From the NCBI GenBank assembly GCA_945878515.1, contig CAMCTL010000126.1, forward strand, positions 1-10,442: a stretch of 10,442 nucleotides of DNA. The letters are read 5' to 3'. The translations under genes were made by a program, and so were the position numbers. The notes beneath the pieces were generated by a model. It was not told the origin of the DNA. It did no database searches and saw only the letters and a list, made by a program, of their open reading frames with translations. This stretch comes from Flavobacterium psychrophilum. GTDB taxonomy: Bacteria > Bacteroidota > Bacteroidia > Flavobacteriales > Flavobacteriaceae. Positions 1 through 7,122 of the stretch are shown in pieces (the stretch's first letter is position 1; each line of letters begins with the position of its first letter).

Positions 1-540
1 TTCGTTTTCAACACTACTTCTTGTGCTTGGGAAAATATTGGAACGCAAGCTGTGAAACCAGCCAACGTGAACTGTTGGGACAATTTTGTATTCAACACTA
101 CTTCTTGTGCTTGGGAAAATATAGGAACACAAGCTGCGAAACCAGCCAACGTGAACTGTTGGGACAATTTTGTATTCAACACTACTTCTTGTGCTTGGGA
201 AAATACAGGAACACAAGCTATAAAACCAACTTTAGCTTGTTACGAAACTGCTACTTTCAATACTACAACTTGTGCTTGGGATAAAACAGGAACTCAACCA
301 ATAGAACCAACAACTGTATTAGAATGTTGGGAAACTAGAAGTTTTGATACAACATCTTGTCAGTGGAAAGTTACAGGAACTAAACCACTAGAACCAACAA
401 CTACATTAGAATGTTGGGAAAGTAGAGCCTTCAATGCTGCAACCTGTTCTTGGGTAACAACTGGAACACAAAAACCTAAACCAACTGGATTGGCATGTAG
501 CCAAATAGCCAATTTTAATTCAACAACTTGTGATTGGGAA
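1..540 (+). repeat. Tandem 81-87 bp in-frame coding repeats (six full units plus a partial one)
   Basis: Units run 1-84, 85-168, 169-249, 250-336, 337-423 and 424-507, with a partial seventh from 508. The first units are nearly identical as DNA: bases 54-121 recur unchanged at 138-205, while units 4-7 have diverged in sequence and slightly in length. This gradient, homogeneous upstream and degenerate next to the sorting domain, fits expansion by recombination at the distal end. The array probably continues left of the window, so the full copy number is unknown. Repeat length is always a multiple of three, so copy changes keep the frame. Confidence 0.93.
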
Positions 541-858
541 ATAACTGACTTGCCTATAGAAGTGTCAAATGCAGTAACGCCAAATGGAGATGGTGACAAT
601 GATTATTTTCACATCAGTGGATTAGATTGTTATTCTAATAATACAGTTGAAATATATAATCGCTGGGGAGTATTGGTTTTTGAAGCCAGTAAATACAACA
701 ACAATGTAGATAAAGGTTTCATTGGTAATTCAAATGGAAGATCAATAATGAAACAGTCAGATGGTTTGCCAGATGGGACTTACTATTATGTGCTTAAATA
801 TGTAGATTTTAGTGGTAAGGTTTTACAAAAAGCAGGTTATTTATATTTAAGTAAATAA
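1..858 (+). CDS. 3' part of a T9SS type B-sorted, repeat-containing surface adhesin (SprB-like class)
   Basis: The reading frame is open from base 1, so this is the C-terminal 285 residues of a longer protein; the GTG at 52 is an internal codon. Residues 1-177 hold six tandem units of 27-29 residues and the start of a seventh. The units share a C-x10-C-x-W core (Cys pairs 25/36, 53/64, 80/91, 109/120, 138/149, 166/177) and a GTQ/GTK turn. From about residue 188 comes the gliding motility-associated/type B sorting domain (TIGR04131 class), seen in TPNGDGDNDYF, IYNRWGVLVFE and LPDGTYYYV and in its ending at a Leu-Ser-Lys tail. Family knowledge: type B C-terminal domains direct export through the T9SS and need an SprF-like partner, which is encoded directly downstream. 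The protein is therefore inferred to be a cell-surface fibre or adhesin. Its ligand cannot be read from the sequence, and identity with SprB itself is not claimed. Confidence 0.93.
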   Translation, partial: FVFNTTSCAWENIGTQAVKPANVNCWDNFVFNTTSCAWENIGTQAAKPANVNCWDNFVFNTTSCAWENTGTQAIKPTLACYETATFNTTTCAWDKTGTQPIEPTTVLECWETRSFDTTSCQWKVTGTKPLEPTTTLECWESRAFNAATCSWVTTGTQKPKPTGLACSQIANFNSTTCDWEITDLPIEVSNAVTPNGDGDNDYFHISGLDCYSNNTVEIYNRWGVLVFEASKYNNNVDKGFIGNSNGRSIMKQSDGLPDGTYYYVLKYVDFSGKVLQKAGYLYLSK

Positions 859-911
859 TATTAAAATACATAGTCAACTGCTGTAATGGTGTTGCTTTTA
901 AAAATAACAAT

Positions 912-1817
912 ATGAAGACAAGAATAGTACTATTCGCTTTGCTTTTTACAAGTGTGCTAAGTTATTCTCAACAAGATGCACAATATACGCAGTATATGTA
1001 CAATACTATAAATGTAAATCCTGCCTATGCAGGATCGCGAGGAGCTTTGAGTGTGTTTGCATTGTATCGTGCGCAATGGATTGGTCTTGAAGGCGCACCT
1101 GTTACTAGTACAGTATCCGTGAACACTCCGCTTAATGAATCTAATTTGGGTTTAGGAGTGTCTATAATTAATGATAAATTAGGACCTACTACAGAAAATA
1201 ACATCTCAGCAGATTTGTCTTATACTATGCAAACAGCCGAAGATTGGAAATTATCATTTGGTATCAAAGCTACCGCAAATCTTTTTGATTTGGATGTTTC
1301 TAAATTGAGCACGAGGGATGTGGACAATAATTTGCAAAATTATAGTAAAATATCTCCAAATTTTGGTGCGGGCTTCTATTTGCATTCTAGCAATGCTTAT
1401 TTAGGTTTTTCGATTCCCAATTTTATTGAAACCACTCGTTACAATGATGAACAAGTAGCTATTTTCACAGACAAAATAAACTACTATTTTATGGGAGGTC
1501 TTGTTTTCGAGCTGAGCGATACAGTTAAGTTTAAACCTGCATTTTTAGGAAAAATGTCTGACGGAGCTCCACTTCAGCTAGATGTTTCAGGAAATTTTTT
1601 ATTTAATGATAAGTTTATGCTGGGAGCAACATACAGATGGAGTGCAGCTATAAGTGCAATGGTTGGTTTTCAGATCTCGGATGGGATGTATATTGGATAT
1701 GGATATGATCGAGAAAGTACCAATTTGGGTAACTTTAATTCAGGTTCGCACGAAATATTCTTGCGATATGAACTGTTCAAGAATACCAGCAGCATGTCTA
1801 CACCTAGATTCTTCTAA
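912..1817 (+). CDS. PorP/SprF family type IX secretion system outer-membrane protein
   Basis: The 301-residue protein begins with a Sec signal peptide (about residues 1-19, MKTRIVLF... ending near SYS|QQ). The family hallmark QYTQYMYNTINVNPAYAGSR follows at once, and RAQWIGLEGAP lies soon after. The rest has the alternating pattern of a beta-barrel and ends in HEIFLRYELF...TPRFF with a C-terminal Phe, as usual for outer-membrane proteins of this family (TIGR03519 class). The length matches the usual 300-330 residues. Family knowledge: SprF-like proteins sit in the outer membrane and are needed for secretion or retention of their cognate type B-CTD adhesin. The gene starts 53 bases after the adhesin stop with no terminator or convincing promoter between them, so co-transcription and a dedicated partnership are likely. 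Several paralogues usually occur per genome, so I give no specific gene symbol. Confidence 0.95.
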   Translation: MKTRIVLFALLFTSVLSYSQQDAQYTQYMYNTINVNPAYAGSRGALSVFALYRAQWIGLEGAPVTSTVSVNTPLNESNLGLGVSIINDKLGPTTENNISADLSYTMQTAEDWKLSFGIKATANLFDLDVSKLSTRDVDNNLQNYSKISPNFGAGFYLHSSNAYLGFSIPNFIETTRYNDEQVAIFTDKINYYFMGGLVFELSDTVKFKPAFLGKMSDGAPLQLDVSGNFLFNDKFMLGATYRWSAAISAMVGFQISDGMYIGYGYDRESTNLGNFNSGSHEIFLRYELFKNTSSMSTPRFF

Positions 1818-1920
1818 AAACAAAGATTATAGAATTGCTGATTATATTATTGTTTTTGCAAGCGCACCAACAAGTATAAAAACTATTACATAAAATTATT
1901 AACAAACAAATTTTACATAG

Positions 1921-3870
1921 ATGAAAAAATTTATACTTCTTTACACAGCTATTTTAAGTGTTGTTTCATTTAGTAGCTGTGCCCAGAAATCCAATATAGC
2001 CGCTGCCGATAAAAAATACGATAAACTCGCTTATTTTAAAACTGTTAGTACATATGAAAGATTGGTCAAAAAGGGATACAAATCAGAAGATGTTTTTCAG
2101 AAATTAGGCAATTCTTATTATTTCAATGGCGAATTAGACAAAGCTGCCAAATGGTATGGGGAATTATTTACTATGAATCCGAAACAAGAATCTGAATATT
2201 GTTATCGATATGCTCAATCTTTAAAAGCCATTGGACAGAATGAAAAAGCAAATGAAATGTTGGAAATTTTTCATTTACAATCAGTTAACGATATTAGAGG
2301 AAAACTTTTTATAAACAACAAAGATTATCTAGCTAAAATCAAAGCAAATTCGGGTAGGTTTTCTATCGAAGATGCGGGAATTAACTCAAAATATTCAGAT
2401 TATGGCAGTGCTTTTTATGGTAACAAACTTGTTTTCAGCTCTGCTCGCGACACTGGTAGTTTAGTTAAAAGAAAGCATACCTGGACTAACCAATATTTCA
2501 CCAACCTATATGTTTCCGACTTAGACGAGAAGCAAACACCGACAAAAGTGGAAAAGTTCTCTAAAATAATCAACTCTAAATTCAACGAATCTAGTCCAGT
2601 TTTTACAAGAGATGGAAAAACAATGTATTTTACTAGAAATAGCTATCTTGATGGTAAAAAAGGAAAAGACATAAAAAATGTTACCTTAGTAAAGATTTAT
2701 AAAGCCAGTCTTGTTGACAATGCATGGTCGAATATTACAGAATTGCCTTTTAATAGCAATCAATATAGTTCAGCGCATCCAACCTTAAGTCCAGATGAAA
2801 AAACATTGTATTTTGCATCAGACATGCCAGGAACTTATGGTCAATCTGATTTATTTGCAGTCAAAATAAACGATGATGGTAGTTATGGTGCTCCACAAAA
2901 TCTTGGAAATGGAATCAATACCGAAGGAAGAGAAACCTTCCCTTTAATGACTGACGAGAACGAGCTTTATTTTGCTTCAGATGGACATCTAGGATTGGGT
3001 GGTTTGGATGTTTTTGTTACCAAAATAAGTGCTGCTGGAACCCTGGGAGAAATTCAAAATGTTGGAGATGGAATAAATTCTCCAAAAGATGATTTTGCTT
3101 TTTTAATAGATACCAAATCCCGAAGAGGTTTTGTTACCTCTAATAGAGACGGCGGTCAAGGGTACGATGATATTTATAAGTTTTTAGAAAAAAAGAAGTT
3201 GGTATGTGTTCAAGAATTATATGGAACAATAACAGACATGAATACATTGAATGTAATACCAAATGCAAAAATGAGTTTGTTTGATAGTAATTATAAATTG
3301 ATTAGCACAACTACAGCCGATGAAGCAGGAAATTATACATTTTCGGTAGAATGCGGCAAAAATTACAGTGTAAGAGCCGAAAAAACAGATTATACTATTA
3401 AAGAACAAAAAATTACAATTGCAAATAAAAATGGCAGAACCAATTTGAATATAGCTTTAGAAAAGGAACTGATTGAAGTGACTGTCGGTGATGATGTTGC
3501 GAAATATTTCGGAATTAGGATGATTTATTTTGGCTTAGATAAGTATAACATTACCGCAAAAGCTGTTGTGGAATTAGAAAAAATATTAGATTTCATGAAA
3601 CAATATCCAACAGTAAAACTAGATGTGCGTTCGCATACAGATTGCAGACAAACTAAGAAATACAATCAAATCTTATCTAATAAGAGAGCAAAATCTACAA
3701 TTGCGTGGTTGGTTAAAAATGGTGTAGCTTCAAACCGTTTGACTGGTAAAGGTTACGGCGAGACTCAGCTTGTAAACGATTGTGGCTGTGAACCTACAAA
3801 CGTATCAAATTGCACAAAGGCGCAACACCAAATGAACCGACGAAGTGAGTTTATTATAACGTCATTCTAG
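1921..3870 (+). CDS. PorE-like multidomain lipoprotein (TPR, PD40 propeller, CarboxypepD_reg-like, OmpA)
   Basis: The 649-residue protein starts with a lipoprotein signal ending in FSSC (Cys20). Domain order: TPR-like helices at about 35-120; a WD40/PD40-type beta-propeller at about 150-420, with blades such as SPVFTRDGKTMYFTRN (225-240), HPTLSPDEKTLYFASD (286-301) and DENELYFASDG (345-355); a carboxypeptidase-regulatory-like beta-sandwich at about 432-512 (LYGTITD, DEAGNYTF); and an OmpA_C domain at 532-649 with SHTDCR (571-576), LSNKRAKS (585-592) and a terminal NRRSEF. This order matches PorE (PG1058) of Porphyromonas gingivalis, an OmpA-type lipoprotein that binds peptidoglycan and associates with PorP. 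The gene starts 103 bases after the PorP/SprF-like gene and is probably in the same operon. The inferred role is a periplasmic tether joining the SprF-adhesin complex to the cell wall. Asp574 in HTD and Arg640/641 are the expected peptidoglycan-contact region. Confidence 0.93.
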   Translation: MKKFILLYTAILSVVSFSSCAQKSNIAAADKKYDKLAYFKTVSTYERLVKKGYKSEDVFQKLGNSYYFNGELDKAAKWYGELFTMNPKQESEYCYRYAQSLKAIGQNEKANEMLEIFHLQSVNDIRGKLFINNKDYLAKIKANSGRFSIEDAGINSKYSDYGSAFYGNKLVFSSARDTGSLVKRKHTWTNQYFTNLYVSDLDEKQTPTKVEKFSKIINSKFNESSPVFTRDGKTMYFTRNSYLDGKKGKDIKNVTLVKIYKASLVDNAWSNITELPFNSNQYSSAHPTLSPDEKTLYFASDMPGTYGQSDLFAVKINDDGSYGAPQNLGNGINTEGRETFPLMTDENELYFASDGHLGLGGLDVFVTKISAAGTLGEIQNVGDGINSPKDDFAFLIDTKSRRGFVTSNRDGGQGYDDIYKFLEKKKLVCVQELYGTITDMNTLNVIPNAKMSLFDSNYKLISTTTADEAGNYTFSVECGKNYSVRAEKTDYTIKEQKITIANKNGRTNLNIALEKELIEVTVGDDVAKYFGIRMIYFGLDKYNITAKAVVELEKILDFMKQYPTVKLDVRSHTDCRQTKKYNQILSNKRAKSTIAWLVKNGVASNRLTGKGYGETQLVNDCGCEPTNVSNCTKAQHQMNRRSEFIITSF

Positions 3871-3892
3871 TATTTTTATCAAAATTACCAAC

Positions 3893-3930
3893 AAAAAGAC
3901 CGCTAAAGTGCAAACTATAGCGGTCTTTTT
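3893..3930. terminator. Bidirectional intrinsic terminator
   Basis: AAAAAGACCGCTA (3893-3905) pairs perfectly over 13 bases with TAGCGGTCTTTTT (3918-3930), leaving a 12-base loop. The stem has a GC-rich core flanked by an A run on the left and a T run on the right (followed by GTTTT), so it gives a U-tract in both directions. It lies 23 bases after the stop of the OmpA lipoprotein gene and 48 bases beyond the stop of the convergent permease gene, and so separates the two transcription units. Confidence 0.93.
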
Positions 3931-3977
3931 GTTTTGCCAGTAAAATCTAATTTCTTCAATCTAAATGGTATAATTTT

Positions 3978-4901
3978 TCACATTTTGGTTTGCCTTGTCG
4001 AGTAATTAACCAAATACAATCCAGACAAAGTTACTGCGCCTCCAATTGCAATTACACTCGTTAACGGTTCGTCAAAAATTACAGCACCTAATAAGACTGC
4101 AATAATGGGATTGATGTAGGCATAAATACTATTTATTTCGGGTGGTAATCTTTGTAACATATAAATAAAGGCTATAAAGGTCAGCACGGAGCCAACGATG
4201 ACCAAATACCCAATAGACCACCAAGAATTTGCTGGAATGGAACTAATGTTTACTCCGGTTCCTGTTGCGCCAACAACTGCCAAGGTTACGCAGCTTGAAA
4301 TCAGCATTTGCAACCCTAAACTGAAATAGGGATTAAAACTAGCCGCCTTTTTCTTAGTGTATAAAGTTCCAAAAGCCCAGGTTATTGTTGCGATTATTGA
4401 TATTATTATTCCAAATCTAAAATCAGGAATCAAAAAATCACTCAAATGATTGTAGAAAATCACGCAAACGCCACCAAAACTTATTATTAGTCCCAAAAAG
4501 GCTAATCGCGCTAATTTTTCACCTCGAAAAAAGGAAATAATTACAACCCATAAAGGCACAAGCGCACCAATAATTGCTCCCAAGCCGCTACTGATATATT
4601 TCACGCCCCAAGTGCTTAGTCCGTTACTCAACACAAAATTAAGAATGCTCAGAATAAAAATGGTTTTCCATTGTTTGCCTTTTGGCCAAGGCGCTTTTTT
4701 GTATAAAAAGAAACCAACATACAGCATTCCACCAATTAATTGTCTGATTCCAGCAAGTTGCAAAGCCGGCATGTTTTTCACGCCTTCTTTTGAAGCCAGC
4801 CAAGTCGTTCCCCAAAAAAAGCTAACCCAACATAAAGCTAAAATGGGCAATCCAATGGCATTAATCTTGGACGCAAAAGCATTTTTTATTTTAGTTCTCA
4901 A
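3978..4901 (-). CDS. EamA/DMT-family permease (RhaT/YdcZ-like drug/metabolite transporter), TTG start
   Basis: The preferred product is 307 residues, the usual length for this family, with about ten membrane segments in two EamA repeats. Recognisable parts are SFFWGTTWLASKEG (27-40) in the first helix region, GALVPLWVVIISFFRGEKL (112-130) at the end of the first repeat, and YINPIIAVLLGAVIFDEPLT (262-281) at the end of the second. It is an inner-membrane transporter; the substrate (metabolite, amino acid or drug) cannot be told from sequence. The frame stays open to an ATG at 5075, but the extra 58 residues are charged, unlike the family, and lie antisense-free inside the upstream SDR gene. 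The TTG at 4901-4899, one base after the SDR stop (4903-4905), gives MRTKIKNAFASK and then the first helix. No other in-frame ATG fits. Tight spacing suggests translational coupling. The start is the least certain point. Confidence 0.88.
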   Translation of the reverse strand: MRTKIKNAFASKINAIGLPILALCWVSFFWGTTWLASKEGVKNMPALQLAGIRQLIGGMLYVGFFLYKKAPWPKGKQWKTIFILSILNFVLSNGLSTWGVKYISSGLGAIIGALVPLWVVIISFFRGEKLARLAFLGLIISFGGVCVIFYNHLSDFLIPDFRFGIIISIIATITWAFGTLYTKKKAASFNPYFSLGLQMLISSCVTLAVVGATGTGVNISSIPANSWWSIGYLVIVGSVLTFIAFIYMLQRLPPEINSIYAYINPIIAVLLGAVIFDEPLTSVIAIGGAVTLSGLYLVNYSTRQTKM

Positions 4902-4902
4902 T

Positions 4903-5736
4903 TTATAAGTTTGGTTTTTTAAATGTATATTCCAAAAAATTTTCAATTTTAGAACTCGAAATAGTCTTTCCAAAACTGGAATTATCATCATTAAATTCGG
5001 GCAAATCCAAACCCAAATCGAGTGCTTTTTGGGTGTAATATTCCCTTCTGCTCGGATGAAAAGGTGCCACAGCATTGAAGGTTTCGTTCCATTCTAATTT
5101 GTCATTCTGAGCTCGTTGAATAATTTGTATTATAATACCAATGCAATCTTCTTGATGAATTAAATTTATGGGAGCGTTCGGGTTCTCAATGTTTTTTCTT
5201 CCCGCAAGGAATCTTATCGGATGTCGGTCTTCGCCAATGAGTCCGCCAAAGCGCAAAACCGTAGTTTTAAAAGTAGAATTCCTTTGCAAAAGTTGCTCTG
5301 TTTGTACTAATTGTTTGCCGCTTTCTGTGTCAGGATTGAGTTCTGTTTCTTCAGTGACAACCAAATTATCTTCGCCGTAAACTGAAGTGGAGCTAATGAA
5401 AATCACATTTTCAACAGCGGAATTTTCTATAAAAGGAATCAGGCTTCTTATTTTGGAAACAAAGTTTTCTTTCTCAGAACCGCGAAGTTTTGGCGGAATG
5501 TCAATTATCAAGGTTTTGCTAGCTTCTAAAAAAGCTTCAATAGTTTCGTCTCCCTCACCATTGGAGAGGGTCGGGGTGAGGTTTATCAAATATGGCTGAA
5601 TTTCCAAGTTTGTCAATATCGAAAGTTTGTCAACAGAAGTAGTTGAACCTTTTACCAAAAAACCGTTTTCCAACAAAGTTTTCGCCAAAGGCAAGCCCAA
5701 CCAACCGCAACCGAGAATACTAATTTGAGTCATCAT
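4903..5736 (-). CDS. Atypical SDR / NAD(P)-binding epimerase-like protein (YeeZ-like)
   Basis: The 277-residue cytosolic protein opens with ISILGCGWLGLPLAKTLLE (5-23), the glycine-rich Rossmann loop, followed by a strand-turn STTS. Residues 113-122 (FISSTSVYGE) are the typical epimerase-like strand and active-site Ser/Thr-Tyr neighbourhood, and RFGGLIGEDRHPIRFLAGR (162-180) and NLIHQEDCIG (191-200) are typical of the YeeZ-like atypical SDR group. The classical Tyr-x3-Lys is not intact: Lys141 is present, but the position four before it is Thr137. Catalysis may therefore be altered or absent, and the substrate is unknown. Residues 53-62 (LTPTLSNGEG) come from a REP-like palindrome in the gene. 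The start is MMTQ at 5736, with MTQ three bases on as an alternative. The gene overlaps nothing and leads directly into the EamA permease, with which it probably forms an operon. Confidence 0.88.
   Translation of the reverse strand: MMTQISILGCGWLGLPLAKTLLENGFLVKGSTTSVDKLSILTNLEIQPYLINLTPTLSNGEGDETIEAFLEASKTLIIDIPPKLRGSEKENFVSKIRSLIPFIENSAVENVIFISSTSVYGEDNLVVTEETELNPDTESGKQLVQTEQLLQRNSTFKTTVLRFGGLIGEDRHPIRFLAGRKNIENPNAPINLIHQEDCIGIIIQIIQRAQNDKLEWNETFNAVAPFHPSRREYYTQKALDLGLDLPEFNDDNSSFGKTISSSKIENFLEYTFKKPNL
5551..5581. repeat. REP-like palindromic element inside the SDR coding sequence
   Basis: The plus strand reads CCCTCACCATTGGAGAGGG (5552-5570) followed by TCGGGGTGAGG (5571-5581). CCCTCACC pairs with GGAGAGGG across an ATT loop with one mismatch. 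Alternatively, CCTCACC (5553-5559) pairs perfectly with GGTGAGG (5575-5581). This GC-rich block stands out in an AT-rich gene, and its translation, LTPTLSNGEG, matches my recollection of how dispersed CTCTCC...GGAGAGGG...GGGGTGAGG elements read when they fall in open frames of many bacterial genomes. It is in frame, so the gene is not broken. Confidence 0.72.
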
Positions 5737-5752
5737 AAAAAAATTGATTGCT

Positions 5753-5760
5753 CAAAAGTA
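5753..5760 (-). promoter_or_regulatory. Candidate Bacteroidota -7 promoter element for the SDR/permease operon
   Basis: On the minus strand the bases read TACTTTTG, an exact match to the Bacteroidetes sigma-A -7 consensus TAnnTTTG. It lies 16 bases before the ATG at 5736, which implies a leader of about 10 nucleotides. No clear TTTG or TTG -33 box is present at the expected spacing upstream (TTC occupies that place), so the call rests on one 8-base match and is tentative. Confidence 0.4.
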
Positions 5761-5811
5761 GTTTAAATGCGAACCATTTGAAAATGGATTTGAATTAACC
5801 TCAGATTAATA

Positions 5812-5981
5812 TTTTTTAACCACATAGTTTAATATAAACTATCCAATTTAAAGGGTTTCATAGGTATTTTATTTAATCATAGCTATGTATCGAAACCAAA
5901 AAATCAAGAAAACGATTTATATCTATGATAAGCAAAGCGCCTTATTTTTACGTGAAAATAATTTTTTCTATGTGGTTTAAA
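5812..5981. repeat. AT-rich intergenic element bounded by inverted repeats
   Basis: AACCACATAG (5818-5827) is repeated in inverse orientation as CTATGTGGTT (5968-5977), both embedded in T-rich flanks. Between them lies a second inverted pair, ATCATAG (5876-5882) and CTATGAT (5923-5929), plus further ATAG/CTAT words. No open frame fills the 273-base gap between the two minus-strand genes. From memory, CTATGTGGTTTAAA-type words recur between genes in Flavobacterium genomes, so this may be one copy of a dispersed intergenic family. That cannot be tested inside this window. Confidence 0.5.
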
Positions 5982-6009
5982 CTTTTTTAATAATAAGCAG
6001 GTGCAAGGT

Positions 6010-6879
6010 TTAAGATTTCTTCTTTTTTTCCTGTTCTTTCAAAATTGTGCTTAAAAAAGGTCTGGTAACTTTCTCCATTTCACTTTCAGAAATGTCTAGT
6101 GATTTTGGATTTTTAACGAGTTGCGACCAAGGTTTTGGTCGTCCAAAAGGATAGCTTCCAAAAACAATTACCGGTGTTCCTTTGAATTTCACGTTTTCAT
6201 TGTCGGCCAAAACCCACTGGTCTGCCCATTCGTATAAGTATTTTGCATCTTTTTCTTGCAACCTCAAGCACGAATGCGAGGCTGGATACCCTGGCAAATC
6301 GTATTGATGAAACCCAATCCCGCCTTTGTTGGCGATATTAAAATTCCAAAGTAATTTCCACTCATCGTCAACGGTGCTGATGGTTTCTTCTGCTTTCCAA
6401 TTGCAGAAAAACAAACCTGTGGGCGTTTGATATTTCTTTTTACCCATATTGGTCGGGCCAGTGTAAATTAAAATGCCGTTTTCATAAGCGGCAAAAGTTT
6501 GGGTAGGATAGGAGAAGAAAAGTATTTTGTGAACCTCCGTTAAAAAAGGAACTTCAACTGGAAAAGGCAAATAAAACGAAATATCGCCACTCACATCTGT
6601 TGGAATAATCACAGAATCCATTTTGGTAAAAAATTGTTTGTCAGTTCTGTTTACGGCAAGAGCAATCTCTAATTCTTCCGCACTTTTATTTGTTTTTAAC
6701 CATTCTTTAGTGTTTTCTAAAGTATAAGAAACCGCTTTGGGTGCTTTTCGAACAGGTGCTTTTTTGATAATTTTATTTGTTGGTGTCGCTTTTTTAGTTT
6801 CCACATTTTTGCAGGAAAACAGAATAAGTGCCAGTGTAATTCCAAGGAGTACAATCGATTTTTTCATAAAGTATTTCAT
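6010..6879 (-). CDS. Lipoprotein L,D-transpeptidase, YkuD family
   Basis: The 289-residue protein starts MKYFMKKS; the second Met (start at 6867) is an equally good start and gives a compact lipoprotein signal ending in ILFSC (Cys23 in the long form). A Lys/Pro-rich linker (24-50) precedes the catalytic region at about 115-245. That region has a KYQTPTGLFF strand (149-158), His191 in IGFHQYD, and the active-site block PGYPASHSCLRL (196-207) with nucleophile Cys204, His202 and Arg206. Family knowledge: YkuD enzymes make 3-3 crosslinks in peptidoglycan or attach or modify stem peptides through a thioester at this Cys. The usual SHGC motif reads SHSC here, a tolerated variant. The protein is probably anchored in the periplasm by its lipid. 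The tail is highly charged and ends in EQEKKKKS. The gene stands alone, with gaps of 273 and 243 bases on either side. Confidence 0.9.
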   Translation of the reverse strand: MKYFMKKSIVLLGITLALILFSCKNVETKKATPTNKIIKKAPVRKAPKAVSYTLENTKEWLKTNKSAEELEIALAVNRTDKQFFTKMDSVIIPTDVSGDISFYLPFPVEVPFLTEVHKILFFSYPTQTFAAYENGILIYTGPTNMGKKKYQTPTGLFFCNWKAEETISTVDDEWKLLWNFNIANKGGIGFHQYDLPGYPASHSCLRLQEKDAKYLYEWADQWVLADNENVKFKGTPVIVFGSYPFGRPKPWSQLVKNPKSLDISESEMEKVTRPFLSTILKEQEKKKKS

Positions 6880-7122
6880 TTATGTAAAAATGATGGAATT
6901 ATGGGTGTAAAGTGTTATATAATTTTGGGAAATTGTTGTAGGATTTACAGGTAATGGAGGGGAAATCGAGATGGTTGTTTGTAAGAGTAAAGCGTCACCA
7001 TTCATAGAAAACTTAAAAAAAAAGCCTAGTCTTTCGTTTAATCATAATAAATCAAGCGCAAAACAAATTTTCGAAATTTAACCAAAATCGTCTTTTCTAT
7101 AAGTGTCTTGAGACAAAATGGT
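6880..7122. other. Intergenic spacer without a recognised gene
   Basis: This 243-base gap lies between two minus-strand lipoprotein genes. It has no open frame of note, and I found no TAnnTTTG promoter box on the minus strand. A small perfect palindrome, TGTCTTGAGACA, lies about 20 bases beyond the stop of the 7123-7740 gene. It could form a 5-base-pair hairpin, but it lacks the long stem and T-tract of a convincing terminator. Confidence 0.4.

Noticed and set aside
1..250. Regular 84-base repeats that could suggest a CRISPR or satellite array
   Set aside because: The repeats are contiguous without spacers, stay in one open frame and encode a conserved protein module ending in a T9SS sorting domain.
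360..599. Open frame on the minus strand across the adhesin
   Set aside because: It is a shadow of the repeat-coding frame with no independent signals.
4902..5075. N-terminal extension of the EamA permease from an ATG at 5075
   Set aside because: It lies wholly within the SDR gene on the same strand, is unlike EamA N-termini and would make the protein too long.
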